Shown here: one piece after another, positions 7,699 through 7,995 of the stretch
Position numbering within the stretch: position 1 is the stretch's first letter
Layout of the letters: every line of letters begins with the position of its first letter
The notes under the pieces: model-generated
Databases searched by the model: none
The model's input: only the letters and a program-made list of their open reading frames with translations
What the model was told of the DNA's origin: nothing
Made by a program: the position numbers and the translations under genes
Source of the DNA: Emcibacter sp.
Lineage (GTDB): Bacteria > Pseudomonadota > Alphaproteobacteria > Sphingomonadales > Emcibacteraceae
NCBI GenBank assembly: GCA_023142175.1
Contig: JAGLJX010000022.1
Coordinates: 1-7,995, forward strand
DNA length: 7,995 nucleotides
Direction of reading: 5' to 3'

Positions 7699-7995
7699 CT
7701 ATGCCAATTGCCGATAACGGTTCTTGATGTAATCAATAATATCATCAAAGTGACTGCCTGTCGGGAAGATGGCATCCAGCCCCATACCCTTAAGCTCTTC
7801 ATGGTCCTTTGTCGGTACATTTCCGCCAATGATCCACAGCTTGTCTTCCAGATCATATTCTTTCAGCAGTGGTTTTAATTTCTCACAAAATGGAATGTGA
7901 GAACCCGCCATACTGGATAGCCCGATGACATCCACATTCTCATTTGATGCCGCCTCGGCTATCTGTCGCGGGGTCTTGCGCAGACCAGTATAAAT
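7699..7995 (-). CDS. Cobalamin-binding (small) subunit of an acyl-CoA mutase, C-terminal part
   Basis: The last 98 residues of a B12-binding domain; the 5' end lies outside the window. The frame is open from the window edge, so the in-frame GTG at 7935 is an internal Val codon and not the start. Visible family features are the opening IYTGLRKTPRQIAEAA (family form close to VIYTGLRQTPEQI), the strand VDVIGLSSMAGSH, and WIIGGNVP, which holds the Gly-Gly that packs on the cobalamin nucleotide tail. The DxHxxG motif that supplies the lower axial His should lie just upstream, unseen. The usual SxL motif reads Ser-Ser-Met here. In the family this domain holds adenosylcobalamin and presents it to the TIM-barrel subunit, which is encoded 11 bp downstream. 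The pair therefore forms a split, two-polypeptide mutase. Stop codon TAG. Confidence 0.93.
   Translation of the reverse strand: MYTGLRKTPRQIAEAASNENVDVIGLSSMAGSHIPFCEKLKPLLKEYDLEDKLWIIGGNVPTKDHEELKGMGLDAIFPTGSHFDDIIDYIKNRYRQLA

Noticed and set aside
7933..7935. GTG as the start of the B12-binding protein
   Set aside because: The frame is open to the window edge and the upstream residues match the B12-binding domain, so this is an internal Val codon.

Overview
The window is one densely packed operon read entirely on the minus strand, with no gap between genes longer than 14 bp. It looks bacterial: Shine-Dalgarno starts, an ATGA stop/start overlap and a 17-bp gene overlap. A Gram-negative, proteobacterial source (perhaps alphaproteobacterial) is my guess from protein flavour and roughly balanced GC. 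The sequence does not prove it. Both ends are cut: the first gene starts beyond 7995 and the last runs past position 1, so the promoter and terminator are not visible.

In transcription order (right to left): (1) the C-terminal part of a cobalamin-binding mutase subunit (7995-7699); (2) the catalytic subunit of a split methylmalonyl-CoA-mutase-type enzyme (7687-6095); (3) to (5) a three-subunit molybdenum hydroxylase of the xanthine dehydrogenase family, in the order FAD subunit (6080-5214), [2Fe-2S] subunit (5230-4757), molybdopterin subunit (4752-2437); (6) a class III (CaiB/BaiF) CoA-transferase (2440-1232); (7) an AMP-forming acyl-CoA synthetase (1219 to <1) interrupted by a single in-frame TGA at 883-881, with the frame fully open on both sides.

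The set reads as a CoA-thioester catabolic module: an acid is activated by ligase or CoA-transferase, oxidised (usually hydroxylated with water) by the Mo enzyme, and rearranged in its carbon skeleton by the B12 mutase. The order of steps and the substrate are unknown. The mutase keeps the Tyr and Arg that recognise the substrate carboxylate in methylmalonyl-CoA mutase, yet its adenosyl-pocket HTQT motif is replaced by Ile-Ala-Ala-Gly within a glycine run, so it is probably not the ordinary propionate-pathway enzyme. The Mo hydroxylase lacks the extra [4Fe-4S] insertion of 4-hydroxybenzoyl-CoA reductase, so an oxidative role is more likely than a reductive one. Pairing a Mo hydroxylase with a divergent B12 mutase, a CoA-transferase and a CoA ligase in one transcription unit matches no pathway I can name and is the most interesting aspect of the window.
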